Of a stretch of 48,619 bases of DNA, positions 31,056-39,160 are shown in pieces. The position numbers were made by a program, and so were the translations under genes. Below the pieces are notes generated by a model. That model did no database searches and was not told where the DNA came from. It was given only the letters and a program-made list of their open reading frames with translations. Source of the DNA: JBHOQX01 sp042408595 (lineage in GTDB: Bacteria > Chloroflexota > Chloroflexia > Chloroflexales > Roseiflexaceae); assembly GCA_042408595.1 (NCBI GenBank), contig JBHOQX010000012.1:1-48619 (forward strand). Direction: 5' to 3'. The stretch's first letter is position 1, and the number at the start of each line of letters is the position of its first letter.

Positions 31056-34000
31056 TCACTCCCGCGCGAGCCGCTGGAGCTCGTACAGCTTCGTCAGCGC
31101 CTCCAGCGGCGTCAGTTCATTGATATTCAGGCGGCGCAGTAGCTCGATCGCCGGGCTGGGGGCGATATCGAAGAGCGACAGTTGGGCATTGGACGTTGGA
31201 GCCTGGAGACCGGCGGGCTCCTTCTCGCGGTCCCCTTGCCGCCCCCCCTTCCCATCCCCCTGTTTCGGCGCCCCCTGGCCCCTGTTCTCCAGCTCCGCGA
31301 GCAGTTCGCTCGCCCGCCGGATGACCGGCCGCGGAATACCGGCGAGCTCGGCGACATGGATCCCATACGAACGGTCGGCCCCACCGGATCGCAGTTCATG
31401 GAGGAACACCACCCGGCCATCCTGCTCGATCGCCGCCATGTGGTAGTTGCGCACCCGCGGCAGCACACCTTCCAGATCGGTCAGTTCGTGGTAGTGCGTG
31501 GCGAACAGGGTGCGGCAGCCGAGGCGCGGCTCATTGTGGATGTATTCCACCACCGCCCGCGCAATCGCCATGCCGTCGTAGGTGCTGGTGCCGCGGCCCA
31601 CCTCGTCGAGAATAATCAAGCTGCGCCGCGTGCTCTGCTGCAGCAGCGCCGCCGTCTCGGTCATCTCGACCATAAAGGTGCTCTGGCCGGTTGCGATGTC
31701 GTCCTGCGCGCCGATCCGGGTGAAGATGCGGTCCACCAGCCCGATCTCGGCGCGCTCGGCCGGCACGAACGACCCGATCTGCGCTAACAGCACGATCAAT
31801 GCCACGGCACGCAACGTCGTGCTCTTGCCGGCCATGTTCGGACCGGTGATCAGCAGAATCTGCTGCGTGTCGGTGTCGAGTGTCGCGTCGTTCGGAACAA
31901 AACCGCCGTCGAGCACGGTCTCGACCACCGGGTGGCGCCCGGCGACGATCTCCAGCCGCGTATCCTCGCGTAGCACGGGGCGGACATAGCGGTTGCGCAC
32001 CGCGACGTCGGCGAGCGCGGCGTAGACATCGAGCGCGGCCAGAGCGCGCGCCGTTGCCAGGAGCTGCGGGCCGAACTCGGCGACGCGGGCGCACATCCGC
32101 TGGAACGCCTGCCGCTCCAGCGCGACAAGCCGCTCCTGCGCCTCCAGCACCACCCGTTCGACTTCTTTCAGTTCCTCGGTGATATAGCGCTCGCCGGTTG
32201 TGAGCGTCTGCTTGCGGATGTACGTCTTCGGCACGTCGTCGGCGTAGCTTTTCGCGACCTCGATGTAGTAGCCGAACACCTGGTTGTAGCCGACGCGCAG
32301 CGACTTGATGCCGGTCGCCTCGCGCTCGCGGCGCTCCAGGTCGCTCAGGTAGCGCTGCGCCTTCTGGTTGGCCAGCACGATCCGGTCGATCTCCGGCTCG
32401 AAGCCGGGGCGCACGACGCGGCGCGGCTTCTCGCCGTTCTCCTCGGCGGCGCGCAGGTAGTTGGAGGCGCCCAGCAGCGCCGGGGGGTCGTCGTCCAGCG
32501 CCGTTTCGAGAAACGCCAGCACCTCGGCGCACGAGTCGATCCGCGCGCCGAGGATGGCAGCGGGGGACTGGCGGTTCACGTCTTGCGACGTGGGGCTGGC
32601 GGCTGGCGGCTGGCGGCTGGAGACTTGGCCTTCCTGCTCCCTGGCTCCTGCCCCCTGGCTCGCGGCCCCTGGCTCATCCTCCCCGAATAGGTCGTCGTCA
32701 CTGTAGCGCGGGCGAACGCTCCGGCGCGCCTCGCGGCGCTCGCGCAGGCTGGCGGCGTGCGAGGCGCCATTGGCGAGCGGCGCGCCGACCGGCCCCGGCG
32801 GCTCCGGGTGGAGGGGCGCTTCGGCGGCGTGCGGCCCCGGTTCAAACTCGCCCTCCACCGGCGGTTGCCACCCCTCCAGCGCGGCGAGCAGGGCCGGCAG
32901 GGCGCGCAGCCCTTCGCGCAGGCGCACCAGGTCGCGCGGCATGGCGATCGTCGCCCCCTGGAGCACCCGGTTGACCGCCCGTTCGAGATCGCCGATCTGC
33001 TTGAGCTGCTCGCGCACGGTGGCCCGCAACAGGGCGTTGTCCACGAAATGGGCGACGGCGTCCTGCCGGGCCCGTAGCCGCTGAAGATCGAGCAGCGGCT
33101 GGGCGATCCAGCGGCGCAGCAACCGCGCGCCCATCGGCGTGCGCGTCTGGTCGAGCACGCTGACCAGCGATCCCCTGGCCCGCCCGCCGGTCCCCTCTAG
33201 CAACTCCAGGTTGCGGCGCGTCTGCGGGTCGAGAAACATGACGTCGCCGGTGGTGTAGGAGCGCAGGCTCTGGAGGTGCGCCAGCGCACCGTTCTGCACC
33301 TCGGCCATGTACTGCAACACCGCGCCGGCGGCGCGGGTGGCAAGCGGCCGGTCCGCCAGGCCGAAGCCGGCGAGCGACTGGACGCCGAACTGGCGTAGCA
33401 GTGCGTCGCGCGCGGTGCGCAGCTCCCAGCGCCAGGACGGCCAGGCGGTGATATGCCCATGCGCCCAGCGGGCGGTGTTCTCGCGCTCGGTGCGACGCGC
33501 CACCCGCTCGCTCGGCGGGAGCAGCTCGCGCTCCTCTTTGGTCAGAAACTCCAGGTCGTGGGTCAGCCGGGCGCTGGCCGGCTCCAGGCCAGGGAGGCGC
33601 AGCGCGGCATCGTCCGGCGTGAGCACTTCGGCGGCTTCGAGCCGTGCCAGCTCGCCCTGGGCCTGCCCGGCGGCGCGCTCGCCCGCGAACTCGGTCGCGG
33701 CGAACTCGCCGGTGCTCAGATCGGCATACGCCAGACCGACGCGCCCGCCTTCGGCGATCACGCCGACCAGGTAGTTGTTGCGCGCGGCGGGGAGCATCCC
33801 AGCTTCGACGACCGTGCCGGGCGTGACCACCCGCACCACCTTGCGGTCGGCCAGACCCTTCTGCGGGCTCTCCTGCTCGATACCGGCGGCATAGATCGAG
33901 CGCGGGCGGGTGTCCTTCTTGCTGGAGGCCGTCTCGCTCACCTGCTCGGCGATCGCCACGCGGTACCCGGCGGCCACCAGCGCGCTGACATAGCGCTCGA

Positions 34001-34283
34001 CCGCGTGGTACGGCATACCGGCCATCGGGCAGCGCCGTTCGGTGTCCGTCCCACGCTCGGTCGCGAATTTCTTATAGGTGAGCGTGATATCCAGCAGCTC
34101 CGCCACGAGCTTGGCGTCGTCGTCGAACGTCTCGTAGAAGTCACCCATCCGGTAGAGCAGCACCGCATCGGCATAGCTCGCCTTCAGCAGCCGATACTGC
34201 ACGTACCATTTGGTGAGTTCGAGACGGTGGTTGAATTCGGCGTCAAGCTGGCGTTCAAAGGCGCGACGCTCGCTGTAGTTCAT
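31056..34283 (-). CDS. mutS: DNA mismatch repair protein MutS, enlarged
   Basis: 1075 residues against a usual 850-900. Mismatch-recognition domain: GDFYETF with Phe49 and Glu51 of the F-x-E wedge. Connector, core, lever and clamp domains follow. The ATPase carries Walker A TGPNMAGKST, Walker B IILDEVGRGTSTYDG and the FATHYHELTDL H-loop. A QLSLF motif near the C-terminus (about 1033) is the usual beta-clamp contact. The excess is a ~100-residue low-complexity insertion at about 474-577 in the core/lever region, plus a Gly/Lys/Gln linker at about 994-1031. The insertion's DNA contains a tandem heptanucleotide at 32594-32620. No mutL is seen. The promoter at 34327-34361 overlaps a LexA-like box. 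Confidence 0.97.
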   Translation of the reverse strand: MNYSERRAFERQLDAEFNHRLELTKWYVQYRLLKASYADAVLLYRMGDFYETFDDDAKLVAELLDITLTYKKFATERGTDTERRCPMAGMPYHAVERYVSALVAAGYRVAIAEQVSETASSKKDTRPRSIYAAGIEQESPQKGLADRKVVRVVTPGTVVEAGMLPAARNNYLVGVIAEGGRVGLAYADLSTGEFAATEFAGERAAGQAQGELARLEAAEVLTPDDAALRLPGLEPASARLTHDLEFLTKEERELLPPSERVARRTERENTARWAHGHITAWPSWRWELRTARDALLRQFGVQSLAGFGLADRPLATRAAGAVLQYMAEVQNGALAHLQSLRSYTTGDVMFLDPQTRRNLELLEGTGGRARGSLVSVLDQTRTPMGARLLRRWIAQPLLDLQRLRARQDAVAHFVDNALLRATVREQLKQIGDLERAVNRVLQGATIAMPRDLVRLREGLRALPALLAALEGWQPPVEGEFEPGPHAAEAPLHPEPPGPVGAPLANGASHAASLRERREARRSVRPRYSDDDLFGEDEPGAASQGAGAREQEGQVSSRQPPAASPTSQDVNRQSPAAILGARIDSCAEVLAFLETALDDDPPALLGASNYLRAAEENGEKPRRVVRPGFEPEIDRIVLANQKAQRYLSDLERREREATGIKSLRVGYNQVFGYYIEVAKSYADDVPKTYIRKQTLTTGERYITEELKEVERVVLEAQERLVALERQAFQRMCARVAEFGPQLLATARALAALDVYAALADVAVRNRYVRPVLREDTRLEIVAGRHPVVETVLDGGFVPNDATLDTDTQQILLITGPNMAGKSTTLRAVALIVLLAQIGSFVPAERAEIGLVDRIFTRIGAQDDIATGQSTFMVEMTETAALLQQSTRRSLIILDEVGRGTSTYDGMAIARAVVEYIHNEPRLGCRTLFATHYHELTDLEGVLPRVRNYHMAAIEQDGRVVFLHELRSGGADRSYGIHVAELAGIPRPVIRRASELLAELENRGQGAPKQGDGKGGRQGDREKEPAGLQAPTSNAQLSLFDIAPSPAIELLRRLNINELTPLEALTKLYELQRLARE
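32594..32620. repeat. GGCTGGC heptanucleotide tandem repeat inside mutS
   Basis: Three exact copies of GGCTGGC (32594-32600, 32601-32607, 32608-32614) followed by GGCTGG. The 7-bp unit is not a multiple of three, so gain or loss of one unit shifts the mutS reading frame. On the coding strand it reads as a Ser/Arg/Gln/Pro/Ala stretch. Confidence 0.85.
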
Positions 34284-34326
34284 GGGGGAAACTCCGCTCG
34301 CTGGTCACGACTCGTACTTATGAGCT

Positions 34327-34361
34327 ATTATAGCATTCGCAGGAAAATTGAACAAATGTTC
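34327..34361 (-). promoter_or_regulatory. mutS promoter with LexA-like (SOS) box over the -35
   Basis: On the minus strand the -10 is a perfect TATAAT (34332-34327) with an upstream TGC (extended -10). The -35 is TTGTTC (34355-34350), 17 bp away. GAACAAATGTTC (34350-34361; GAAC-N4-GTTC, the Gram-positive-type SOS box core) covers the -35. The leader to the mutS ATG is about 37 nt. Confidence 0.6.
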
Positions 34362-34624
34362 GGATCAAGCTCGGCCACTGAGCGACGTTTTCCGCATGGT
34401 AGTGCGCTCTATGCCACCCCGCTGCGCTCGTGTGCGAGCGCGGAACAGCGGTCGGGCGCGAAACATCTCTCCGTCCCCCAAATATGCCGGGCGAGGGGTG
34501 CGGAAGGGCTGCAGCACGCCGCGCCACGCCCACCGCGCTCCACGGAGCGGCAAGGGGTCGCTCCTATTCCCGCCGTGCCGGAAAGCGACCACGGGCGCGC
34601 CACGGATCATCAGACCGCGCCCTG

Positions 34625-34633
34625 TGCTACAAT
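34625..34633 (+). promoter_or_regulatory. Extended -10 promoter of tsaE
   Basis: TGC-TACAAT ends 10 bp before the ATG at 34644. Transcription would start at or within a few bases of the start codon, so the mRNA may be nearly leaderless. No Shine-Dalgarno is visible. Confidence 0.45.
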
Positions 34634-34643
34634 ACGCGGCACG

Positions 34644-35165
34644 ATGAACACGCGCCGCTCGCCCGCCGTCCAATCGCCGCGCGATCTGGACTTCATCAGC
34701 CATAGCCCGGCGCAAACCGCCCGCATCGGGCAGCGCCTCGGCGAGTTGCTCGCGCCGGGGGACCTGGTGTTGCTCTACGGTGAGTTCGGCGTCGGCAAGA
34801 CCCTGCTGACGCAGGGCATCGTCCGGGGGCTCGGGTCGACGCAGCCCGTCACCAGCCCGAGCTTCGTGCTGATCAACGAATATCGCGCCGGCCCGTCCCA
34901 TGGGGGCGCGTCGATCTACCACGCCGATCTCTATCGTCTGGATGCAGGCGCCGAGCTGGAGGGCATCGGCCTGGACGACGCTCTAGGCGGCGACGGCATC
35001 TGCATCATCGAATGGGCCGAGCGTGGCGCCGGGCGGCTGCCTGCCGAGCACCTGGCGATCCACATGCAGCACCTGAACGACACCAAGCGCGTTCTGCGCT
35101 TCGTGCCGCATGGCCCGCGCTACAGCGCACTGGTGGAGCAGTTCAAGCGGAAGGCATTCGCCTGA
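34644..35165 (+). CDS. tsaE: tRNA t6A biosynthesis ATPase TsaE
   Basis: 173 residues from ATG 34644; the open frame extends far upstream through mutS antisense, but the TsaE homology begins at about residue 17. TsaE is the ATPase that drives the TsaB-TsaD complex making N6-threonylcarbamoyladenosine at A37 of tRNA. Visible marks are LGELLAPGDLVLLYGEFGVGKTLL (Walker A), QPVTSPSFVLINEY (the characteristic TSPTF-type switch), YHADLYRLD, and ICIIEWAERG (Walker B region). An extended -10 lies right upstream. tsaB follows 137 bp downstream on the same strand. tsaD is not in the window. Confidence 0.95.
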   Translation: MNTRRSPAVQSPRDLDFISHSPAQTARIGQRLGELLAPGDLVLLYGEFGVGKTLLTQGIVRGLGSTQPVTSPSFVLINEYRAGPSHGGASIYHADLYRLDAGAELEGIGLDDALGGDGICIIEWAERGAGRLPAEHLAIHMQHLNDTKRVLRFVPHGPRYSALVEQFKRKAFA

Positions 35166-35302
35166 GAGGAAGTGCAACGAAGAGCACGGCCGGCGCACAG
35201 TAGGCAGCCGGAGCGCGGCACGATGGTCATCGTGACCTATCAGAGAGAATTGCGCGAGATATTCACGGAAAGCGATCGGCCCTCCATCATCCGCCGCATT
35301 CT

Positions 35303-35971
35303 ATGCTGCTCGCCATCGACACATCGACCAACCTGACCGGCCTCGCCTGCTACGACGGCGCGGCGCTGGGTGAGTGCGTCTGGCACTCCGGGCGCGACCA
35401 TACCGCGCAGCTCCTGCCGCAGCTCGACATGCTGCTGCGCCACCTCGGTCGTGGGCCGGGCGACCTGAGCGCCGTGGCTGTCGCGCTCGGGCCGGGGAGC
35501 TGGAGCGGGCTGCGCGTCGGCCTGAGCACCGCCAAGGGGCTGGCGCTGGCCCGCGGCCTGCCCGTGATCGGCATCGGCACGCTCGACGCCCTCGCCTACC
35601 AGCACCGCCGCCCGGGGCTGCCGGTCTATCCGCTCATCCGCCTCGGGCGCGACCGCTACGCGACGGCGACGTTCGCCGCGCGCGAGCCCTGGGCGCGGAC
35701 GGGCGAGTATCGCAATCTGACGCTGGCGGAGCTCTGCGCCGAGATCAGCGGGCGGGCGCTCTTCTGCGGCGATCTGGACGCGGCGGCCCTTGCGGAGCTG
35801 GAGCGCGGGCTGGATGGCCGGGCGGTCTTCCCCAGCCCGGCGGCCAATCTGCGCCGCCCGGCGTTCCTCGCCGAGCTCGCCTGGCAGCGGCTCCAGGCCG
35901 GCGACACGGACGATCTCGCGACGCTTGAGCCGATCTACCTTGGCCAGCCGGTCAAGCCGCGCGTGGCTTAG
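35303..35971 (+). CDS. tsaB: tRNA t6A biosynthesis protein TsaB
   Basis: 222 residues, an ASKHA-fold non-catalytic partner of TsaD. The N-terminus MLLAIDTSTNLTGLACYDG, the helix SGRDHTAQLLPQLDMLL, and the motif VALGPGSWSGLRVGLSTAKGLA are typical. The C-terminal subdomain is reduced, as is usual for TsaB. No Shine-Dalgarno is visible before the ATG, but the family N-terminus leaves little choice of start. It follows tsaE. Confidence 0.95.
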   Translation: MLLAIDTSTNLTGLACYDGAALGECVWHSGRDHTAQLLPQLDMLLRHLGRGPGDLSAVAVALGPGSWSGLRVGLSTAKGLALARGLPVIGIGTLDALAYQHRRPGLPVYPLIRLGRDRYATATFAAREPWARTGEYRNLTLAELCAEISGRALFCGDLDAAALAELERGLDGRAVFPSPAANLRRPAFLAELAWQRLQAGDTDDLATLEPIYLGQPVKPRVA

Positions 35972-36081
35972 CATTGTCGGGGGATGACCTGCCACAGGGC
36001 GCGCAGCGACTCGCTTGCGAAGGCGGCGATCTCCCTGCGCTCGGTCCTCGCTGTGGCTGATGTCGCTTGTGGGAGCAGCCT

Positions 36082-37878
36082 ATGACCCTGCGCACGCTCT
36101 TCATCAACCTCGATACCGGCGCGGCCCGCGCCGAGGCCCTGCCCGCCGACGTTGAGCGGCTGTACCTGGGCGGGCGCGGCGCAGCGACCTGGCTGCTGGC
36201 CCGGCGGATGCCGCCCGGAACGGCGCCGCTCAGCCGGAGCGCGCTGTTGGTCTTCAGCTCCGGGCCGCTCGCCGGTGCCGCCATTCCGGCGAGCGGCGGT
36301 TTCGTCGCGAGCGCCCGATCGCCGCTCACCGGCGCGATCGGGCACGCCTGGGCCGAGGGGCGCTGGGGCGCGGCGCTGCGGCGCGCCGGCTACGACCTGC
36401 TGGTGATCGAAGGGCAGAGCGCGGCCTGGTGCGTGCTCGCTGTCAGCGCCAGCGGCGCCCGGCTCATCCCCGCCGAGGCGCTCGCCGGGCGCGACACTCG
36501 CGCCACCGACCGCATGCTGCGCGCCGCGCTTGGCGACGAAGCGGTTGTCCTGTGCGTCGGGCCGGCCGGCGAGGCGGGGGTGGCCTATGCCAGCATCGTC
36601 GCCGAGGGGCGCTACAACGCCGCACCCGCCGGCCCCGGCGCGGTCATGGCGCACAAGCGGATCAAGGCGATCGTCGTGCACGGCGGCGATGAGCTGCCCC
36701 TGCGCGCGCCCGAGCGCGCCAGCGCAGCCTGGCGCGAGATCGCGGCGCGGGCCGACGCCAGCCCGCTCGCGGCCGGCGTGGGGCAGCACGGCAGCCTGTT
36801 CTACCTGCCGTTCGCCAAGGAATGGGGCGCGCTGACCGGGCGCAACGGCCAGGATGGCCGCGCCGACCAGTTTCAGACGATCACCCGCACGGCGCTGGCG
36901 CAGCGCGCCCCGCGCGAGGGGTTCGGCTGCGCTGGTTGCCCGCTCCCATGCCACCGCCAGTACATCCAGCCGGACGGCGCGGCACTCGCGTACCCGGAGC
37001 TGGAGGCGCTCGCCGGCTTCGGCGCCGCGTGCGGCATGGCCGATGCCGACGCGATCATCATGGCGAACGATCTCTGCCTGCGGCTCGGGCTGGATGTCGT
37101 CGCCACCGGCGCGGCGCTCGCGTTCATGATGGAATGCCAGCAGCGCGGCCTGAACCGCGCCGGCACGCTCCCCTGGGGCGATGACGAAGCGGTGATCGAG
37201 GCGATCACCCGGCTTGGCGAGCGGCGCGAAAAGCGCGACCTGCTGTCGCTCGGCGTCGCCGAGATGCAGGAGGTCTTCTTCGGCAGCGCGTCGTTCGCGC
37301 CGCAGGTGAACGGCCTGGCGATGCCGGCGCTCGACCCGCGCGCCTTCCACGAACTGGCGCTGGCGGTGGCGACCTCGCCGATCGGCGGCGACTACCGCTA
37401 CGCGATGGTCTACGAGGAGATGCTGGTCGACCCGCCGCCGTGGCTGCCGGACGCGCCGCTGCACCCGCAGGCAGTGAAGGGCAAGGCACCGCGCCTGATC
37501 TGGCACGAGCGCTTCGCCGCCGCGCTTGATGCGGCGGGTTTCTGCCGCCGGCTGGGGTTGCTGGCGTACCTGATCCGCCCGGAGGATCTGGCTGAGCTGC
37601 TCGCCGCCGCCGGGCGCGCCCCCACCGACGATCTGGAGCAGATCGGCGAGCGGATCGTTACCATCGAGCGGCTGTTCGCGCTGGGTCACAGCACTCCGCG
37701 CCGCGCCGATCGCCTTCCGGCGCGCTGGGCCGAGACGGAACTGGGGGAGGGCCGCGCCGCCGGGCACCTGCCAAACCTGGAAGACATGCTGCCGGAGTAC
37801 TACCGCCGCCACGGCTGGGACGAGCGCGGCGTGCCACCCCCCAGGCGGTTGGAGGAGCTGGAGATTGACGATCGGTAG
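36082..37878 (+). CDS. Aldehyde ferredoxin oxidoreductase-like protein
   Basis: 598 residues from ATG 36082, with GGGAG 6 nt upstream. The N-terminal AOR domain (LYLGGRGAATWLLARRM; SARSPLTGAIGHAWAEG; GYDLLVIEGQ) would bind the bis-pterin cofactor. The [4Fe-4S] ligands are present as CAGCPLPC (Cys283, Cys286, Cys290) with a distant fourth in AGFCRRLG (Cys488). The family oxidises aldehydes or reduces acids using ferredoxin and tungsten or molybdenum. Specificity cannot be read from sequence. No ferredoxin gene or small subunit is adjacent. FdhD is encoded 23 kb away in the window, though FdhD is normally linked to formate dehydrogenase rather than AOR. Confidence 0.93.
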   Translation: MTLRTLFINLDTGAARAEALPADVERLYLGGRGAATWLLARRMPPGTAPLSRSALLVFSSGPLAGAAIPASGGFVASARSPLTGAIGHAWAEGRWGAALRRAGYDLLVIEGQSAAWCVLAVSASGARLIPAEALAGRDTRATDRMLRAALGDEAVVLCVGPAGEAGVAYASIVAEGRYNAAPAGPGAVMAHKRIKAIVVHGGDELPLRAPERASAAWREIAARADASPLAAGVGQHGSLFYLPFAKEWGALTGRNGQDGRADQFQTITRTALAQRAPREGFGCAGCPLPCHRQYIQPDGAALAYPELEALAGFGAACGMADADAIIMANDLCLRLGLDVVATGAALAFMMECQQRGLNRAGTLPWGDDEAVIEAITRLGERREKRDLLSLGVAEMQEVFFGSASFAPQVNGLAMPALDPRAFHELALAVATSPIGGDYRYAMVYEEMLVDPPPWLPDAPLHPQAVKGKAPRLIWHERFAAALDAAGFCRRLGLLAYLIRPEDLAELLAAAGRAPTDDLEQIGERIVTIERLFALGHSTPRRADRLPARWAETELGEGRAAGHLPNLEDMLPEYYRRHGWDERGVPPPRRLEELEIDDR

Positions 37879-38042
37879 TGTGCCTAGGTTGCCGTGCGCA
37901 GAGAAGGCGCAAAGGACCAAAAAGCCAAAGGGACAACCGCACACCCGACAAATGTCACCTGGTCATCCTGGCATCGTGTCATCTTGGTGCAGTCCCATCG
38001 CTGGCCACGCATCGTTCCAACGCTGAACGCGGCACGAGAGCC

Positions 38043-39026
38043 TTGCACATCCTGCTCGCCCTGTTGATCGCGGCGGCGCCGACCGCCGTTTACACGCTCC
38101 TGCTCTGGTGGCTCGACCGGTACGAGAAGGAGCCGCTTGGGCTGCTGTTTGTCGCATTTATCTGGGGCGCGCTGCCAGCGATCCTGCTGGCCCTGGTGTC
38201 GGAGCTTATCCTGGCGCTGCCGCTCGGGCAGTCGCCGATCGGGCCGGATGTGGCCAATATCGGTATCGCTCCGGTGATCGAGGAGATCTGCAAGGCGCTG
38301 GCGGTCGTTGGGTTGTTTATCTGGGCGCGCGACGAGTTCGATGGCCCGTTGGATGGGATCGTCTATGGCGCGCTGATCGGCTTCGGCTTCTCGATGACCG
38401 AGAATGCGATCTACTTTGCCTTCACGACCGATCCCGGCACCCTCTTCTGGGTGCGGAGCGTGTTCTTCGGCGCGAACCACGCGCTGTTCACCGCGGTTGT
38501 CGGCCTGGCGCTCGGGCTGGTGCGCTACCACCGCAGCGCCGTCGGGCAGGTGGCGGCGCTGGCGATCGGCATGAGCATCGCGATCACCCTGCACGCCTTG
38601 CACAACCTGCTGGTGAGCCGCTTCGACGCGCCGGGGCTGCTCATCTCGTGGCTGGTGCAGTCGAGCGGCATACTGGTGATCCTGGCGGTCGCGCTGCTGG
38701 CCTGGCGCAACGAGCGGCGCTGGCTTGCCGAGGGCCTCGGCGACGAGGTGCGCGCCGGGCTGATCAGCCCCGCCGAATACCAGACGATCCTCTCCTCCGG
38801 GCGGCGGCTGCGCCAGCAGGGGCACGCGCTGCTGACCGGCGGCTGGGGGCGCGTCTGGCAGGTGCGCCGGCTGCACCACCTCCTGACCGAGCTGGCGTTC
38901 CGCAACGTGCAGGCACGCCTGGCCCCTGGGCCGGGTCCGCGTGCCGATGCCGACGCGTTGCGGCGGCGGATCGCCGGGCTGCGGGCGGCGCTGCTGGCCG
39001 ACGGGATGGCGTGGGGCGAGGTGTAA
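38043..39026 (+). CDS. PrsW-family intramembrane protease
   Basis: 327 residues from a TTG at 38043. The frame is open further upstream to 37878, but that part is intergenic vocabulary (CACCTGGTCATC...), so the hydrophobic MHILLALLIAAAPTAVYT N-terminus is preferred; the start is uncertain and the ribosome site weak. Conserved PrsW/CPBP-like marks: WWLDRYEKEP, APVIEEICKAL (Glu80, Glu81), IGFGFSMTENAIYF (Glu120), FGANHALFTAVVG and LHALHN. About eight membrane segments and a cytoplasmic C-terminal tail of about 100 residues follow. In Bacillus PrsW starts cleavage of an anti-sigma factor; here no sigma/anti-sigma pair is adjacent. Confidence 0.88.
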   Translation: MHILLALLIAAAPTAVYTLLLWWLDRYEKEPLGLLFVAFIWGALPAILLALVSELILALPLGQSPIGPDVANIGIAPVIEEICKALAVVGLFIWARDEFDGPLDGIVYGALIGFGFSMTENAIYFAFTTDPGTLFWVRSVFFGANHALFTAVVGLALGLVRYHRSAVGQVAALAIGMSIAITLHALHNLLVSRFDAPGLLISWLVQSSGILVILAVALLAWRNERRWLAEGLGDEVRAGLISPAEYQTILSSGRRLRQQGHALLTGGWGRVWQVRRLHHLLTELAFRNVQARLAPGPGPRADADALRRRIAGLRAALLADGMAWGEV

Positions 39027-39078
39027 CGGTCGCCCTCCTCGCTACGGCGGCCCCCTGTCTCATCCATCTTTTAGTCTG

Positions 39079-39112
39079 TCTGAACAAAATCTGAACACCC
39101 CCCTGCTACACT
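39079..39112 (+). promoter_or_regulatory. macA promoter with 7-4-7 direct repeat (OmpR/PhoB-type box)
   Basis: TCTGAAC (39079-39085), AAAA, TCTGAAC (39090-39096) are exact heptamer repeats with an 11-bp period, the architecture of PhoB-family response-regulator sites. They occupy the -35 position of an extended -10, TGC-TACACT (39104-39112). No other -35 is seen. Confidence 0.55.
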
Positions 39113-39160
39113 CCCTCCAGACGCGGCAGAGGTATGCCGCTGGATAGGGAGGGAGCGTGT

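Larger units (their letters stand above)
34284..34643. other. 360-bp divergent region between mutS and tsaE
   Basis: It contains the minus-strand mutS promoter with the LexA-like box (34327-34361) and the tsaE extended -10 (34625-34633). The middle (about 34370-34600) is GC-rich with no gene; its text weakly resembles the palindromic elements but is too degraded to call. Confidence 0.6.

Noticed and set aside
32576..32700. A CRISPR-like or minisatellite array inside mutS
   Set aside because: The unit is only 7 bp with fewer than four copies and no spacers; it is a microsatellite-like tract in coding sequence.
34370..34600. Possible fourth copy of the ~130-bp palindromic element
   Set aside because: Only short fragments (for example CACGCCCACCGCGC) align; the block order is not recognisable.
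35968..37944. Minus-strand open frame of about 650 codons opposite the AOR-like gene
   Set aside because: Antisense shadow with no recognisable motif; the plus strand carries the Fe-S cysteines and AOR motifs.
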